Source of the DNA: Candidatus Firestoneibacteriota bacterium
Lineage (GTDB): Bacteria > Oederibacteriota > JAAXVQ01
Assembly: GCA_013335425.1 (NCBI GenBank)
Contig: JAAXVQ010000064.1
Coordinates: 1-8,651, forward strand
DNA length: 8,651 bases
Reading direction: 5' to 3'
Shown here: in pieces, positions 1 through 5,089 of the stretch
Layout: each line of letters opens with the position of its first letter
How positions within the stretch are numbered: the first letter of the stretch is position 1
The notes under the pieces: generated by a model
Seen by the model: only the letters and a program-made list of their open reading frames with translations
Databases searched by the model: none
What the model was told of the DNA's origin: nothing
Made by a program: the position numbers and the translations under genes

Positions 1-15
1 CTTAACACAAAAATT

Positions 16-66
16 GCAAAAGGTGCCAGGCACGGAAAAAAGCCAAATTTATTGCCTTATTATCCG
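16..66 (+). repeat. Dispersed REP-like repeat, copy A (upstream of Fic gene)
   Basis: A 51-base element whose first 28 bases (16-43) are identical to 1514-1541. Over the full 51 bases it matches 1514-1564 with six mismatches. Its core GGTGCCAGGCAC contains the small palindrome GTGCC-A-GGCAC (23-33). The core also pairs imperfectly with GTGCTTGGCAC at 79-89, and CACGG (31-35) can pair with CCGTG (64-68), so the region can fold into a long hairpin. Such dispersed palindromes resemble REP elements mobilised by Y1 (RAYT) transposases. That link is inferred: no transposase is present here. Confidence 0.75.
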
Positions 67-83
67 TGAACGAAAAACGTGCT

Positions 84-113
84 TGGCACTTGAAAATCTG
101 GCACTTGAAAATC
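84..113 (+). repeat. Perfect tandem duplication of a 15-base unit
   Basis: The unit TGGCACTTGAAAATC occurs twice back to back, at 84-98 and 99-113, with no mismatch. It begins in the right arm of the imperfect hairpin formed with the repeat core at 23-33. It may reflect replication slippage at the edge of the repeat element. Confidence 0.8.
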
Positions 114-160
114 ACAATTTTTAAATCGGTTTCACAAATAAATATAAAAATATAAAAGTT

Positions 161-231
161 TGTATACAAGGCTTGACAAGATGTATACAAAAGCATATAG
201 TTTGTATACATTTTATTGAGGGATGTATACA
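161..231 (+). promoter_or_regulatory. Operator array: four TGTATACA palindromes at 21-bp period
   Basis: The self-complementary octamer TGTATACA occurs at 161-168, 182-189, 203-210 and 224-231, each start exactly 21 bp after the last. That is two helical turns, so all four sites face the same side of the DNA. Site 1 sits just upstream of the -35 box, site 2 inside the spacer, site 3 over the probable transcription start, and site 4 six bases before the Fic ATG. A protein bound here would block initiation. The likely binder is the Fic protein itself through its C-terminal winged-helix region, which is inference. Confidence 0.8.
173..201 (+). promoter_or_regulatory. Sigma-70-type promoter of the Fic gene
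   Basis: A perfect -35 box TTGACA (173-178) is followed, after exactly 17 bp, by TATAGT (196-201), which matches the -10 consensus at five of six positions. Transcription would begin near 207-209, giving a leader of about 29 bases that contains a purine-rich GAGGGA at 218-223 before the ATG at 237. A promoter this strong, covered by four operator sites, suggests a tightly repressed gene. Confidence 0.8.
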
Positions 232-236
232 AACCC

Positions 237-1397
237 ATGAAACCCTTTGAAATTGGCACTTTACGGGCACAACCAAGCGGGTATAACGCTTTTATTCCTC
301 ATCCTTTTCCTCCAGCCGGCGGATTTGACTTTGAACCCGGACTATTAAAGAAAAACAATGAAGCTTCCCGCCTTCTGGGGAAACTGGATGGGATTGCCAA
401 GCGTTTGCCGGATGCTGATTTTTTCCTGCTCATGTACTTGCGAAAAGATGCTGCTTCTTCCAGCCAAATTGAAGGAACCATGGCAACCATGGTGGATGCC
501 ATTGAAGCGGAAGTGAAAATTAAAGAGAGCATTCCCAAAGATGTTGATGATATTTTGCATTATATCAAAGCATTGAATTATGGAATAAAGCGCGTTATGG
601 AAGATAATTTCCCCATGTCGCTTCGGTTTGTGCGGGAGTTGCATCGGGAACTCATGGACAAAGCCAGGTCGACGCATTTTTCAGATCCGGGAGAATTTCG
701 TAAAAGCCAAAATTGGATCGGGGGAACTCGCCCGGACAATGCGGGTTTTGTTCCTCCACCGGTGCCGGAAATGAACGCGGCTTTACAAGATTTGGAGAAA
801 TTCATCCATGTGGAGGACATGGTGCCGGTGGTGATTAAGGCCGGACTGGTTCACGCTCAATTTGAGACGATCCATCCTTTTTTAGACGGCAACGGCCGGA
901 CCGGGCGAATGCTGATTACTTTCTTTTTATGGAAGGAAAATTTCTTAGAGAAGCCGGTTTTGTTTTTATCGGCATTTTTTAAAAAGCACCAACAGCTTTA
1001 TTATGAGAAATTATCCGGCTATCACGCGGGTAAAGTGGGGGAATGGACGAATTTTTTTCTGGACGGGGTTATTGAAATTGCCCATGAAGCCATTCATGTG
1101 GCGGACCAGGTAACAGCGTTGCGTGAAAAAGACATGATGAAAATCCAGCAACTTGGCAAGCGCGCAGCGGAAAGCGCAACGAAGGTTTTGTTGAATTTAT
1201 ACGGGCAGCCGATCGTAAATACAGCGTTGGTTCAACAATGGTCGGGCTTTACACGCGCGGGCGCAATGAGGGTGATTGACCGGTTCATTCAAATGGGCAT
1301 CCTGACTAAAAAAGATAGGGATGAAAAATACGGTCAGTCTTATATGTATAAAAAGTATCTCGATATTTTCATTAACAGCGGTGAAGCAAAACGATGA
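237..1397 (+). CDS. fic: Fic family protein AMP-transferase (class II) with C-terminal winged helix
   Basis: A 386-residue Fic protein, expected to transfer AMP from ATP to a hydroxyl side chain of a target protein in the cytoplasm. The catalytic motif HPFLDGNGRTGR lies at residues 213-224 and is canonical, with H213 as base. An N-terminal inhibitory motif of the (S/T)xxxE(G/N) type is visible as SSQIEG at about 75-80 (inhibitory Glu79). This marks a class II Fic enzyme that restrains itself and needs no separate antitoxin. The segment GEFRKSQNWIGG (about 152-163) before the Fic motif is typical of the family. The last ~70 residues look like a winged-helix domain, suggesting DNA binding and autoregulation at the TGTATACA array. 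I chose ATG 237 because the promoter start point (~208) leaves no ribosome site for the in-frame TTG at 216. The gene is visibly AT-richer than the signalling operon at the right. Target proteins are unknown. Confidence 0.9.
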   Translation: MKPFEIGTLRAQPSGYNAFIPHPFPPAGGFDFEPGLLKKNNEASRLLGKLDGIAKRLPDADFFLLMYLRKDAASSSQIEGTMATMVDAIEAEVKIKESIPKDVDDILHYIKALNYGIKRVMEDNFPMSLRFVRELHRELMDKARSTHFSDPGEFRKSQNWIGGTRPDNAGFVPPPVPEMNAALQDLEKFIHVEDMVPVVIKAGLVHAQFETIHPFLDGNGRTGRMLITFFLWKENFLEKPVLFLSAFFKKHQQLYYEKLSGYHAGKVGEWTNFFLDGVIEIAHEAIHVADQVTALREKDMMKIQQLGKRAAESATKVLLNLYGQPIVNTALVQQWSGFTRAGAMRVIDRFIQMGILTKKDRDEKYGQSYMYKKYLDIFINSGEAKR

Positions 1398-1434
1398 GTT
1401 TTTGACGGCTGAAACCGACTCACCAAAGTGCTTT

Positions 1435-1449
1435 GGGGGACGGTCCCCC
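1435..1449. repeat. GC-rich palindrome GGGGGAC-G-GTCCCCC
   Basis: Seven-base arms GGGGGAC and GTCCCCC flank one central G, 38 bases after the Fic stop codon. It can form a strong hairpin (six pairs with a three-base loop) followed by ATTTTA, so it might terminate or stabilise the Fic transcript. Words of this kind are common as dispersed REP-like elements in genomes with Y1/RAYT transposases. Only one copy is visible here. Confidence 0.6.
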
Positions 1450-1500
1450 ATTTTACGCAGGCGCAACGAACAATAAAAACTTTGGTGGATTAATTCTTGC

Positions 1501-1564
1501 GCAAAAGGTGCCCGCAAAAGGTGCCAGGCACGGAAAAAAGCTTTATTTGTAGCCTTATTATTCG
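1501..1564 (+). repeat. Dispersed REP-like repeat, copy B (upstream of abiEi)
   Basis: Bases 1514-1564 match copy A (16-66) with six mismatches, including 28 identical bases at 1514-1541 and a matching tail around GCCTTATTAT. A partial extra copy of the first 12 bases, GCAAAAGGTGCC, sits at 1501-1512, giving a 13-bp tandem start. The element lies about 90 bases before the abiE start codon, much as copy A precedes the Fic gene. Confidence 0.75.
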
Positions 1565-1589
1565 AATGTGGTAGATTTCCTCGAAATGA

Positions 1590-1620
1590 TAAATATAAAA
1601 ACCACCTTGATTTATATTTA
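1590..1620. promoter_or_regulatory. Inverted repeat IR1 of the abiE promoter
   Basis: Perfect 10-base arms TAAATATAAA (1590-1599) and TTTATATTTA (1611-1620) flank an 11-base spacer that overlaps the -35 box. It directly abuts IR2. In the characterised streptococcal AbiE system, the antitoxin AbiEi binds two inverted repeats in its own promoter. This is the probable counterpart, although the IR1 and IR2 arm sequences differ from each other here. Confidence 0.65.
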
Positions 1621-1634
1621 CAATAATATACAAT
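1607..1634 (+). promoter_or_regulatory. Promoter of the abiEi-abiEii operon
   Basis: TTGATT (1607-1612) and TACAAT (1629-1634) are separated by 16 bp. The -35 box lies in IR1 and the -10 box in IR2, so binding of either repeat would block RNA polymerase. Transcription would start near 1640, only about 12 bases before the ATG at 1652, with no Shine-Dalgarno sequence in between. The first gene may therefore be translated from a very short leader. Confidence 0.6.
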
Positions 1635-1648
1635 AGTGTATATTATTG
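1621..1648. promoter_or_regulatory. Inverted repeat IR2 of the abiE promoter
   Basis: Perfect 11-base arms CAATAATATAC (1621-1631) and GTATATTATTG (1638-1648) surround a six-base spacer. The repeat covers the -10 box and ends three bases before the abiEi start codon. It is the strongest candidate operator for AbiEi. Confidence 0.75.
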
Positions 1649-1651
1649 TTT

Positions 1652-2287
1652 ATGAAATTCGATGACCTTTTAACCCAACTTTCCAGCGTTCCCTACTTTG
1701 ACATGCCCACGGTTCGGCGGCTTTCGGGGCAGGCGCCTAACCAGGTGCGCACGCAGGTGCATCGTTGGCTGAAGACCGGCAAGCTTTTAGCCTTGCGCCG
1801 GCAAATGTACACCTTGGCTGACGCCTACCGTAAAGTCCCTATCTCAACCGCTTGCCTGGCCAATGACCTCTACCAACCTTCCTATTTAAGCGGCTTGTGG
1901 GCTTTGGGTTTTTATGGTTTGATCCCCGAAAAAGTGGTGGTCTATACCAGCGTTACGCCGCGTGTGCCGCGCCGTTTTGACAACGTGTTCGGAGCCTTTC
2001 AGTACTTCCATGTGAAGCAGACGTATTTTTTCGGGTTTTCTTCGGTGGTCTTGGACAAACAAAACGTGCGCTTGGCGGAACCGGAAAAGGCGCTTTTGGA
2101 TTTATGGTACTTGACGGACGGGGAATGGTCTTTGGAAAAGCTGCGCGGTATGCGGTTTCAGCAGTTTGCGTTGGTGGATGTGCGCAAGCTGGCTGCGTAT
2201 GCGGAAAAGTTTGGCTCGCCCCGGTTGCAACGGGCAGTGAAAAACTGGCGGGTGTTGGCGGCGGATCAGGAGGAGGAGCGCGCATGA
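1652..2287 (+). CDS. abiEi: AbiEi family antitoxin (winged-helix transcriptional regulator)
   Basis: A 211-residue AbiEi-type antitoxin of an AbiE (type IV) toxin-antitoxin / abortive-infection system. The N-terminal ~55 residues form a winged-helix DNA-binding domain (helices around PTVRRLSG and NQVRTQVHRWL, then a wing ending near RRQMYTLAD). The rest is the C-terminal antitoxicity domain, with family-typical segments QPSYLSGLWALGFYGLIPE (about 75-93) and AEPEKALLDLWYL (about 142-154). In known systems AbiEi both neutralises AbiEii and represses the operon by binding two promoter inverted repeats; two such repeats sit directly upstream. ATG 1652 is preferred over the in-frame TTG at 1646, which lies inside IR2. 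No Shine-Dalgarno is visible. The stop codon overlaps the abiEii start (ATGA at 2284-2287), implying translational coupling. Family assignment is firm; activity is inferred. Confidence 0.88.
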   Translation: MKFDDLLTQLSSVPYFDMPTVRRLSGQAPNQVRTQVHRWLKTGKLLALRRQMYTLADAYRKVPISTACLANDLYQPSYLSGLWALGFYGLIPEKVVVYTSVTPRVPRRFDNVFGAFQYFHVKQTYFFGFSSVVLDKQNVRLAEPEKALLDLWYLTDGEWSLEKLRGMRFQQFALVDVRKLAAYAEKFGSPRLQRAVKNWRVLAADQEEERA

Positions 2288-3120
2288 AATCTGAAGCTTT
2301 GCTGTTGGTGGAAAACGTCCGCGATCCGGCGCTCAAGCTGAACCTGCTGCGGGAATATTTGCAGGCGTTTATCCTACGCTCTTTGCATGAGAGCAATGCG
2401 TTTGATTGCCTGTCTTTTGTCGGCGGCACGGCTTTGCGCTTTTTGCACGGGCTCCCCAGGTTTTCGGAGGATCTGGATTTTTCCCTGGAACAGCAGCAGG
2501 GTTATAAAATCGGCTTGTGGCTGGAGAAAGTCAAACGGGACTTGTCTTTTGCCGGGTTTCAGGTCGAGGTTCCGCCTGTGAACGACCGCAAGACCGTGCA
2601 GGTGGCTTGGGTACGGACTGCGGAGCTGCTGCAGGAGGCGGGACTTGCGGCTTTGCCGCAGCAGAAGCTTTCCATTAAACTGGAAATCGATACCCGGCCG
2701 CCGGTGGGTGCGGCTTTGGAAACTACGTTGGTCAACCGGCAATTTTTAGCGGCGCCTCCAGGCAGTGTTTCAGTGAACCGCGGTCTTATGTTCGCTTTGC
2801 GGCATCATGACCTGCCCTCGCTGCTGGCAGGAAAAATTCACGCCATGAGCACCCGCGAATATCTCAAAGGGCGGGATTGGTATGACTTGGTTTGGTTTCG
2901 GACTTTGCAGACGCCGCGTCTGGAACCGAACTATGTGCTTTTGAAAAACGCCTTGCAGCAAACCGGCGCGAATTGGTCGGCGGAACACTGGAAAGAACAG
3001 GTCCGGGAAAAATTGGACGCGCTGGACCTAAAGGCCCTGCGGTCGGATGTGGCGCCGTTTTTAGAACGACAAGCGGACGCAGAGCTTCTGACGAAGGAGA
3101 GCATTCAAAAGTTCTTATAG
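2284..3120 (+). CDS. abiEii: AbiEii family nucleotidyltransferase toxin
   Basis: A 278-residue toxin of the AbiEii/AbiGii (DUF1814) nucleotidyltransferase family. Motif I is visible as FVGGTALRF (about 45-53), followed by the metal-binding acidic pair in SEDLDFSL (D63, D65). An additional acidic strand, KLEID (132-136), and the family signature AGKIHA...KGRDWYD (K184; 195-201) follow, so all the expected catalytic elements appear present. Relatives such as mycobacterial MenT add nucleotides to tRNA acceptor ends; the substrate of this protein cannot be read from the sequence. The start at 2284 is set by AGGAGG at about 2267-2275 and by the ATGA overlap with abiEi. The open frame extends upstream but its 5' part is only a shadow of abiEi. 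The next 450 bases hold only gene remnants. Confidence 0.9.
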   Translation: MKSEALLLVENVRDPALKLNLLREYLQAFILRSLHESNAFDCLSFVGGTALRFLHGLPRFSEDLDFSLEQQQGYKIGLWLEKVKRDLSFAGFQVEVPPVNDRKTVQVAWVRTAELLQEAGLAALPQQKLSIKLEIDTRPPVGAALETTLVNRQFLAAPPGSVSVNRGLMFALRHHDLPSLLAGKIHAMSTREYLKGRDWYDLVWFRTLQTPRLEPNYVLLKNALQQTGANWSAEHWKEQVREKLDALDLKALRSDVAPFLERQADAELLTKESIQKFL

Positions 3121-3139
3121 GTAATTTTAAAGTCGAGAG

Positions 3140-3160
3140 CGGTGCCAGGCGCGGAAAAAC
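3140..3160 (+). repeat. Partial repeat core, copy C
   Basis: GGTGCCAGGC followed by GCGGAAAAA repeats the core and A-run of copies A and B with one base change, 20 bases after the abiEii stop. With copy B it brackets the abiE operon in the same orientation. The conserved tail seen in A and B is absent. Confidence 0.6.
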
Positions 3161-3264
3161 GGCACAAAAAATAGACGTTAAGAATTTCTCCGATTTTTCG
3201 CAACGATTTTCTCACCCTTGGGTCCAATCTTCCAATAACTAAGTTGGTTTTAGGGAGGATGCCC

Positions 3265-3373
3265 ATGACTGATAGTCCCAACCTCATTTAGCCCCATGGC
3301 GGGTACCGGCGGTTAAAATTATTTCAGATGTCTGAAATTGTCTATGATGCCACGGTTGCGTTTTGCGTGAGAA
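3265..3373 (+). pseudogene. 5' remnant of a four-helix-bundle suffix protein, with in-frame stop
   Basis: An ATG at 3265, preceded by AGGGAGG at 3252-3258, opens a frame that reads MTDSPNLI, then TAG (3289-3291), then PHGGYRRLKLFQ and MSEIVYDATVAFCVR before similarity ends near 3373. The pattern HGGY..LK.FQ..EIVYDATV.FC is, to my recognition, the start of the four-helix-bundle suffix-domain (S23/IVS-like) proteins, which run beyond 100 residues. Only about 36 codons remain. The homology stops where an inverted copy of the dispersed repeat begins, so the gene was probably cut by a repeat-linked rearrangement as well as by the stop. The function of the intact family is poorly known. Confidence 0.6.
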
Positions 3374-3390
3374 AAATGCCTGGCACCGTT
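3374..3390 (-). repeat. Inverted repeat core, copy D
   Basis: Read on the minus strand this is AACGGTGCCAGGCATTT, which shares GGTGCCAGGCA with copies A and B but in opposite orientation. It marks the point where the four-helix-bundle protein remnant loses homology. Confidence 0.6.
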
Positions 3391-3573
3391 TCCCACAGTC
3401 GAAGAGTTGTACGTTTCGACAGGCGCAACGTCCGATTATTATAGCTTTTGGTTGATTTTCATTTTAATTTTAGAACCCGAACCCGCTATAGTCTTTTAAG
3501 CCTTTATCCCTTCTGCTTTCCGCGAGGACTTCAAAATTACCCGGACAAGGCCACAAGGAAACGCACATCAGCC
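3391..3573. other. Non-coding spacer within the decayed region
   Basis: No supported gene is seen. The word CAGGCGCAACG at 3420-3430 also occurs at 1458-1468, each time a short way downstream of a REP-like palindrome. A TATAGT at 3487-3492 could be a -10 box for the truncated ABC gene, but no convincing -35 partner is at the right distance. Confidence 0.4.
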
Positions 3574-3762
3574 ATGGAAAAACTTTTAAGATTTCATAAG
3601 CCTTATACGCTCCAGATCCTTCTGATCTTGGGACTGCTTTTTGGGTCGGCGCTGGCGGACCTTTTTTTGCCTACGCTCATGGCGGATATCGTCAATTTCG
3701 GGGTGGTGAAGGCCAATGTGCCCACCATATTCCGCACGGGCGGAAAGCTTTTCCTTCAATGA
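3574..3762 (+). pseudogene. Truncated ABC transporter permease (N-terminal fragment)
   Basis: An ATG at 3574 starts a frame of 62 residues beginning MEKLLRFHKPYTLQILL. The fragment matches the N-terminus of exporter-type ABC proteins with fused membrane and ATPase domains. It has the usual LxxxKPY opening, the first membrane helix (about residues 12-30) and the DLFLPTLMADIVNFGVV segment, then a GGK turn near 55-57. Full-length members are about 570-600 residues, so roughly 90% is missing, including all remaining helices and the ATPase. The frame closes with TGA soon after family similarity fades near 3750. This looks like a deletion junction. A weak AAGGAA lies 13 bases before the ATG. Confidence 0.75.
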
Positions 3763-3868
3763 GTTTAATAAAATTGGAAGGGCCTCGCTGATATCAGCAA
3801 TAAATCTTGTCCTGGGAGATGAAATCCATTACCATGTAACGCGTGCGGAAAAGGAGCACGGTTTTTAA
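3746..3868 (+). pseudogene. Possible 3' tail of an unidentified gene joined to the ABC fragment
   Basis: In a frame shifted relative to the ABC fragment, bases 3746-3865 are open and end in TAA (3866-3868). The peptide includes SFNEFNKIGRASLISAINLV and LGDEIHYHVTRAEKEHGF. The composition looks protein-like rather than random, and the frame has no plausible start of its own. It could be the C-terminus of a gene whose 5' part was lost in the deletion that truncated the ABC transporter. I do not recognise the family, and a chance open frame cannot be excluded. Confidence 0.3.
3807..3835 (+). promoter_or_regulatory. Candidate promoter for the SPFH gene
   Basis: TTGTCC (3807-3812) and TACCAT (3830-3835) have 17-bp spacing and match the consensus at four of six positions each. 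Transcription would start near 3842, about 50 bases before the ATG. The call is weak but fits an otherwise promoterless stretch before an intact gene. Confidence 0.3.
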
Positions 3869-3893
3869 TCCGAGTTTCCAGGAGGAAAAGATT

Positions 3894-4721
3894 ATGGCGC
3901 CAAGCGAAATTCCATTGTATGCAGGAGTTCCCAAAATAGCCCGATATATTACGTTGGGCGTAGTGACGCTTATATTTTTATGGGGCTTGTTTTTTACAGT
4001 TAAGCCGGGAGAGGTCGCCGTACTCGTCCGCTTAGGGAAGCTTCAGGGGTCTTACCCGGAAGGGTTTTATTTGAAAATCCCCCTGATAGACACGGTCGAA
4101 AAGTTCACCATTAAGATTCAGCGGGCTGATATTGAGACTGAGGCCTTCAGCCGCGACCTGCAGACCATCAAGGTGAAGATTGTCGTGAATCACCGTGTGG
4201 AGCAAGGGACGATCACCAGCATTTTTAGAAATCTTGGCGTCGGGTATGTTCAGAGCGTCATCGAACCCATTTCCCAGGAAGTGTTGAAGTCAATCCTGGC
4301 GAAGTATTCGGCCGAAAATATTATTTCCAGCCGGATCGAGGTGGCGGCCGAGCTCTCTGCAACCGTGAAACGGCGTTTGGCGGAAAAGCAGATTATTGTG
4401 ACCGATCTTTCCATTACGGATTTTGATTTCAGCGAGGCGTTTATCAAGTCGGTTGAGGATAAACAGATTGCCGAGCAAAACGCCAAGAAAGCTGAAAAAG
4501 ACGTGGAACGCGTCAAACGCGAGGCCGAGCAACAAGTGGCCCGCGCACGGGGCGAAGCCGAAGGGCTCCGCCTTCAACGGGAAGCCGTGACTCCCATGCT
4601 GATTAGTCTGCGGCGCGTCGAAGCGCAAATAAAAGCCATCGACAAATGGGACGGCAAGCTGCCCACGTTTGTCGGCAGTGAAGCCATGCCTTTCATTGAA
4701 ATAAAAAAGGACGGCAACTAA
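3894..4721 (+). CDS. SPFH/prohibitin family membrane protein
   Basis: A 275-residue prohibitin-like protein with an N-terminal membrane anchor at about residues 16-36. The SPFH domain follows, opening with the typical VKPGEVAVLVRLGKL (37-50), and then a charged, Ala/Glu/Lys-rich coiled-coil stretch (about 186-230). A C-terminal AIDKWDGKLP motif (about 248-257) is a hallmark of bacterial prohibitin homologues. Such proteins form large membrane-bound oligomers and are linked to membrane-protein quality control and microdomain organisation. The start at ATG 3894 is fixed by a strong AGGAGG at 3880-3885. An in-frame GTG at 3843 would add 17 unlikely residues. No NfeD or FtsH-like partner is adjacent; the gene appears to be transcribed alone. 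It is intact and seems to mark the edge of the decayed region. Confidence 0.88.
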   Translation: MAPSEIPLYAGVPKIARYITLGVVTLIFLWGLFFTVKPGEVAVLVRLGKLQGSYPEGFYLKIPLIDTVEKFTIKIQRADIETEAFSRDLQTIKVKIVVNHRVEQGTITSIFRNLGVGYVQSVIEPISQEVLKSILAKYSAENIISSRIEVAAELSATVKRRLAEKQIIVTDLSITDFDFSEAFIKSVEDKQIAEQNAKKAEKDVERVKREAEQQVARARGEAEGLRLQREAVTPMLISLRRVEAQIKAIDKWDGKLPTFVGSEAMPFIEIKKDGN

Positions 4722-4925
4722 AGGCGAAAAAACGCTTTATAGGTGGGAAGCGCCTGGTTGAAAAAGAATCCCTGCGGCATCCTGGAAAATCTAGGGGGAT
4801 TCCTATGCTGCCAGTAAAACATCCCTTCCCTTACGAGGAAATCACCTTTCGTTTGGCGGGTAATTGCGTGCAATAAAACGTTTTTTAAGCTGATTCCCGG
4901 CGGGCGTGTTTCGCGCATATTCCGC
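4722..4925. other. Intergenic spacer between SPFH gene and tRNA
   Basis: No gene is supported. A bulged stem around GCG-AAAAAA-CGC just after the SPFH stop (4725-4736) and an inverted repeat GAATCCC (4766-4772) / GGGATTC (4796-4802) with a 23-base loop are visible. Neither has the T-run of a rho-independent terminator. Confidence 0.35.
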
Positions 4926-4955
4926 TAGACAAGCCAAAGGCCCTTGTGCTAAAGT
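4926..4955 (+). promoter_or_regulatory. Promoter of the tRNA-fMet gene
   Basis: TAGACA (4926-4931) and TAAAGT (4950-4955) lie 18 bp apart, so transcription would begin a few bases before the mature tRNA at 4967. The stretch between the -10 box and the tRNA is C-rich. Confidence 0.5.
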
Positions 4956-4966
4956 CTGACCCTCAT

Positions 4967-5041
<75 letters not shown>

Positions 5042-5053
5042 AGTCTATTTTTT

Positions 5054-5086
5054 CCCGGCACGCAAAAACGCGCCGGGATTTTTTTT
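5054..5086 (+). terminator. Rho-independent terminator of tRNA-fMet
   Basis: Arms CCCGGC (5054-5059) and GCCGGG (5072-5077) can extend across one mismatch by two further pairs, closing on an A-rich loop. A run of eight T follows at 5079-5086. On the minus strand the hairpin is followed by A, not T, so it acts only on plus-strand transcription. It ends three bases before the stop codon of the convergent gene. Confidence 0.9.
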
Positions 5087-5089
5087 GGG

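Noticed and set aside
1..1564. Direct repeats as a CRISPR array
   Set aside because: The copies are about 1.5 kb apart and enclose a gene; there are no regularly spaced repeats with spacers. The 21-bp palindrome series is too short-period and promoter-embedded to be CRISPR.
2104..2283. Upstream extension of the AbiEii frame
   Set aside because: The extension lies in the abiEi coding region in another frame; AGGAGG plus the ATGA overlap fix the start at 2284.
3321..3338. Perfect inverted repeat ATTTCAGA-TG-TCTGAAAT
   Set aside because: It falls inside the coding remnant of the four-helix-bundle protein (codons of LFQMSEIV), so it is most likely a coincidence of coding sequence rather than an operator.
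3787..3798. Palindrome GCTGATATCAGC
   Set aside because: It is a single 12-base palindrome inside the possible 3' gene tail, not aligned with a convincing promoter.
3843..3893. GTG start for the SPFH protein adding 17 residues
   Set aside because: A strong AGGAGG eight bases before ATG 3894 gives the normal family N-terminus.
4766..4802. Inverted repeat GAATCCC/GGGATTC as a terminator of the SPFH gene
   Set aside because: Loop of 23 bases, seven-base stem and no T-run after it.
4718..4918. Minus-strand open frame of 66 residues between the SPFH gene and the tRNA
   Set aside because: No recognisable domain and no clear ribosome site; it spans the SPFH stop and spacer inverted repeats and looks like a chance open frame.
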